Assembly (NCBI GenBank): GCA_016793305.1
Contig: JAEUHU010000307.1
Span: forward strand, 1-8,128
Direction: 5' to 3'
Length of the DNA: 8,128 nt
From: Planctomycetota bacterium
GTDB lineage: Bacteria > Planctomycetota > UBA1135 > UBA2386
A model generated the notes under the pieces. The model was not told the DNA's origin. It saw only the letters and a list, made by a program, of their open reading frames with translations, and searched no databases. The position numbers and the translations under genes are program-made. Each line of letters starts with the position of its first letter. Position 1 is the stretch's first letter. Shown piece by piece: positions 6,712 through 8,128 of this stretch.

Positions 6712-6731
6712 AGCCACGGCCGGCCGTGGCT
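6712..6731 (-). terminator. Perfect 20-base palindrome after the FG-GAP gene, possible terminator
   Basis: The half-site AGCCACGGCC is followed directly by its exact reverse complement, centred between 6721 and 6722. As RNA it can fold into an 8-pair stem closed by a CCGG loop. It lies 19 bases beyond the stop codon of the FG-GAP gene. No T-tract follows on either strand, so it is either a T-tract-less terminator, an mRNA 3'-end stabiliser, or a dyad site for a dimeric protein upstream of the Uma2 promoter candidate. Confidence 0.45.
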
Positions 6732-6750
6732 TGCCAGTCCGACACAAGGC

Positions 6751-8128
6751 TCAGCGCACGAGCATCGTGCGAACGGGCGAACGGGCGGCGTTGCCGGCGG
6801 CGTCAACGGCTTCGACGACGACCTCGACCGCGCCGGCCGCTGCCGTCGGCACGCTCGCCCGCCACAGGAACTCGCCATACCAGCGCAACGGCACGACACG
6901 TTCCTGGTCGCCGTTCCTGCAGCGCAGCACCACCTGCCGCCAGTCGTGTGGCATGCACGGGCTCTTGCGGTCGTGCACACGCACCTGCACGACGACCGTC
7001 GCCCCGGCCGCCACGTCCGCCGGCAGCACGAACGCGCCGATCGTCGGCGGCGCCGTGTCCTTGCCGATCGACTGGCCGAAGCAGACGACTTCGGCGAGCG
7101 CGTTCGCCACTTCGCCCTGCGCATGCACGCAGTCGAGCCGCCCGTCGCCGTCGAGATCCGCGAGTGCGATGCCCAGCGTGCCACGCGTCGGATCGCCGGC
7201 GAACACCGGAGCCCCGGCGCGCAGGTGGCCCTTGCCGTCGTTCACCAGCAGGCGGTCGGGGCCGTCGAGCGAGCCGATCAGGAAGTCGGCGTCGCCGTCG
7301 CTGTCGTAGTCGAGGAACGCGACCATGTTGTCGTCGCAGCGCGGGTTGTCGGCGACCGGCCACCAGTCGGCGGTGACGTCGACGAAGCCACCCTTGCCGT
7401 CGCCGCGGAACACGTGCTCGGTGAAGCGCTGTTCGCCTTGGCCGTCGTTGATCGTCACCACGTCGAGCACGGCATCGCCGTCGAGGTCCATCGCCTCGAA
7501 CTCGTAGTTGTTGGTGAACTGCGGCAGCTTGGCACTGGCGTCGACGAACGTGCCTCGGCCGTCGTTGTGGGCCAGGAACGAGCCCGGGCTGCGTTTGCTG
7601 CTGACCAGCAGGTCGAGGTCGAAGTCAGAGTCGACGTCGAGCAGTTCGAGTTCCCAGCAGAAGCGCACCGCCCACGCCGGGGTCGCCGCGGACCCCGCGT
7701 CGACGAAGCGCCCGCCGTCGTTGCGCCACAAGAGCGGCGGCGCGCCGTCGTTCTTCATCGGCGAGCCCGGGCCCCAGTCGGCGAGCACGAGGTCGAGGTC
7801 GCCGTCGCCGTCGACGTCGCCGAACTCGGCGTCGCCGATCGATCGCAGCGTGGCCGGCAGGTGCGTCGTGGTCGCGTCGACGAAGCGCCCTTCGCCCAGC
7901 CCCCGGAACAACCGGCTCTGCGTCTGGAACGTCGTACCGACGAACACGTCGACGTGGCCGTCGCCGTCGACGTCGCGCACCTTGATCACGCGGGCGAGGA
8001 ACAGCGCGTCGCCGAACACCTGCGTGGTGATCTCCGGCCACTTGCCGCTGGCGACGTTGCGGAACACGCGGCTCGGGACCGGGGTGCCGGCGCGTTCGTA
8101 GTCGCCGCCGTTGGCGAACAGCACGTCG
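6751..8128 (-). CDS. FG-GAP/VCBS repeat protein with C-terminal Ig-like domain, partial (5' end outside window)
   Basis: The frame enters from the right edge and ends with TGA at 6751-6753; 458 residues are visible. The first GTG inside the window (8124) lies within a repeat (DVLFANGGDY) and is unlikely to be the start. Numbering from that Val, six DxDxDxxxD calcium-loop motifs occur at 51-59, 103-111, 163-171, 213-221, 272-280 and 323-331, spaced 50-60 residues, each followed by a short hydrophobic strand. They mark integrin-alpha-like beta-propeller blades and need calcium for stability. Phrases such as LLWRNDGGRFVDAG and LLVNDGKGHL are typical linking segments. Residues about 356-457 form an Ig-like or cadherin-like sandwich, beginning DTAPPTIGAFVLP and ending VEVVVEAVDAAGNAARSPVR. 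The protein is probably secreted, but its signal peptide would lie outside the window. Ligand and function are unknown; it has no ASPIC/UnbV tail. A 20-base palindrome follows the stop. Confidence 0.92.
   Translation of the reverse strand, partial: DVLFANGGDYERAGTPVPSRVFRNVASGKWPEITTQVFGDALFLARVIKVRDVDGDGHVDVFVGTTFQTQSRLFRGLGEGRFVDATTTHLPATLRSIGDAEFGDVDGDGDLDLVLADWGPGSPMKNDGAPPLLWRNDGGRFVDAGSAATPAWAVRFCWELELLDVDSDFDLDLLVSSKRSPGSFLAHNDGRGTFVDASAKLPQFTNNYEFEAMDLDGDAVLDVVTINDGQGEQRFTEHVFRGDGKGGFVDVTADWWPVADNPRCDDNMVAFLDYDSDGDADFLIGSLDGPDRLLVNDGKGHLRAGAPVFAGDPTRGTLGIALADLDGDGRLDCVHAQGEVANALAEVVCFGQSIGKDTAPPTIGAFVLPADVAAGATVVVQVRVHDRKSPCMPHDWRQVVLRCRNGDQERVVPLRWYGEFLWRASVPTAAAGAVEVVVEAVDAAGNAARSPVRTMLVR
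7132..7974 (-). repeat. Six calcium-loop (FG-GAP/VCBS) repeats
   Basis: At DNA level the loops show as runs of gtcgccgtcg-type sequence on the plus strand, encoding DVDGDGHVD, DVDGDGDLD, DVDSDFDLD, DLDGDAVLD, DYDSDGDAD and DLDGDGRLD. Loops 3 and 4 break the DGD pattern, with Phe or Ala where Gly is usual at the sixth position, while keeping the acidic residues at positions 1, 3, 5 and 9. Part of a seventh unit (VLFANGGD) touches the right edge, so the array continues outside the window. Confidence 0.85.

Noticed and set aside
7132..7974. Regular gtcgccgtcg-type motifs on the plus strand resembling a short tandem repeat or CRISPR
   Set aside because: They are the reverse complement of codons for the DxDxDG calcium loops, at intervals of 150-180 bases inside a coding frame, without conserved repeats and unique spacers.

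Overview
The window looks like chromosomal DNA of a GC-rich member of the Planctomycetota. The strongest sign is the large gene at the left edge: it combines a planctomycete-type cytochrome c domain (PSCyt1), PSCyt2/DUF1549 and the start of PSD1/DUF1553, a combination largely confined to this phylum and a few relatives. The secreted Kelch and FG-GAP proteins, the absence of clear Shine-Dalgarno sites and the phylum-typical C-terminal domain on the Kelch protein agree with this. The genus cannot be read from the sequence.

All four genes lie on the minus strand, so transcription runs from high to low coordinates. In that order they are: (1) 8128-6751, the C-terminal part of an FG-GAP/VCBS repeat protein ending in an Ig-like domain, cut by the right edge; (2) 6599-6033, a complete Uma2-family (DUF820) protein of the PD-(D/E)XK nuclease fold; (3) 5858-3495, a complete secreted protein with 12 Kelch-like repeats and a four-cysteine C-terminal domain; (4) 3338-1, a secreted PSCyt1-PSCyt2-PSD1 protein with an unusual central insert, cut by the left edge. 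The spacers are 151, 174 and 156 bases. No stretch longer than 300 bases lacks a gene, and I saw no tRNA, rRNA, CRISPR array, insertion sequence or attachment site.

The spacers are too long for a tight operon and each carries signals suggesting separate transcription units. GC-rich hairpins without a T-tract follow the FG-GAP and Kelch genes, with a weaker one after the Uma2 gene. A TAnnnT hexamer lies 7, 8 and 10 bases before the three visible start codons, which would suit leaderless or very short-leader mRNAs. Three of the four proteins look extracytoplasmic, two of them repeat proteins of beta-propeller type, while the Uma2 protein has no export signal. I see no shared pathway linking the four genes and no defence or mobile system. 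The most noteworthy points are the proposed promoter pattern, the T-tract-less hairpins, the modular insert in the DUF1549/DUF1553 protein and the possible 6+6 blade layout of the Kelch protein.
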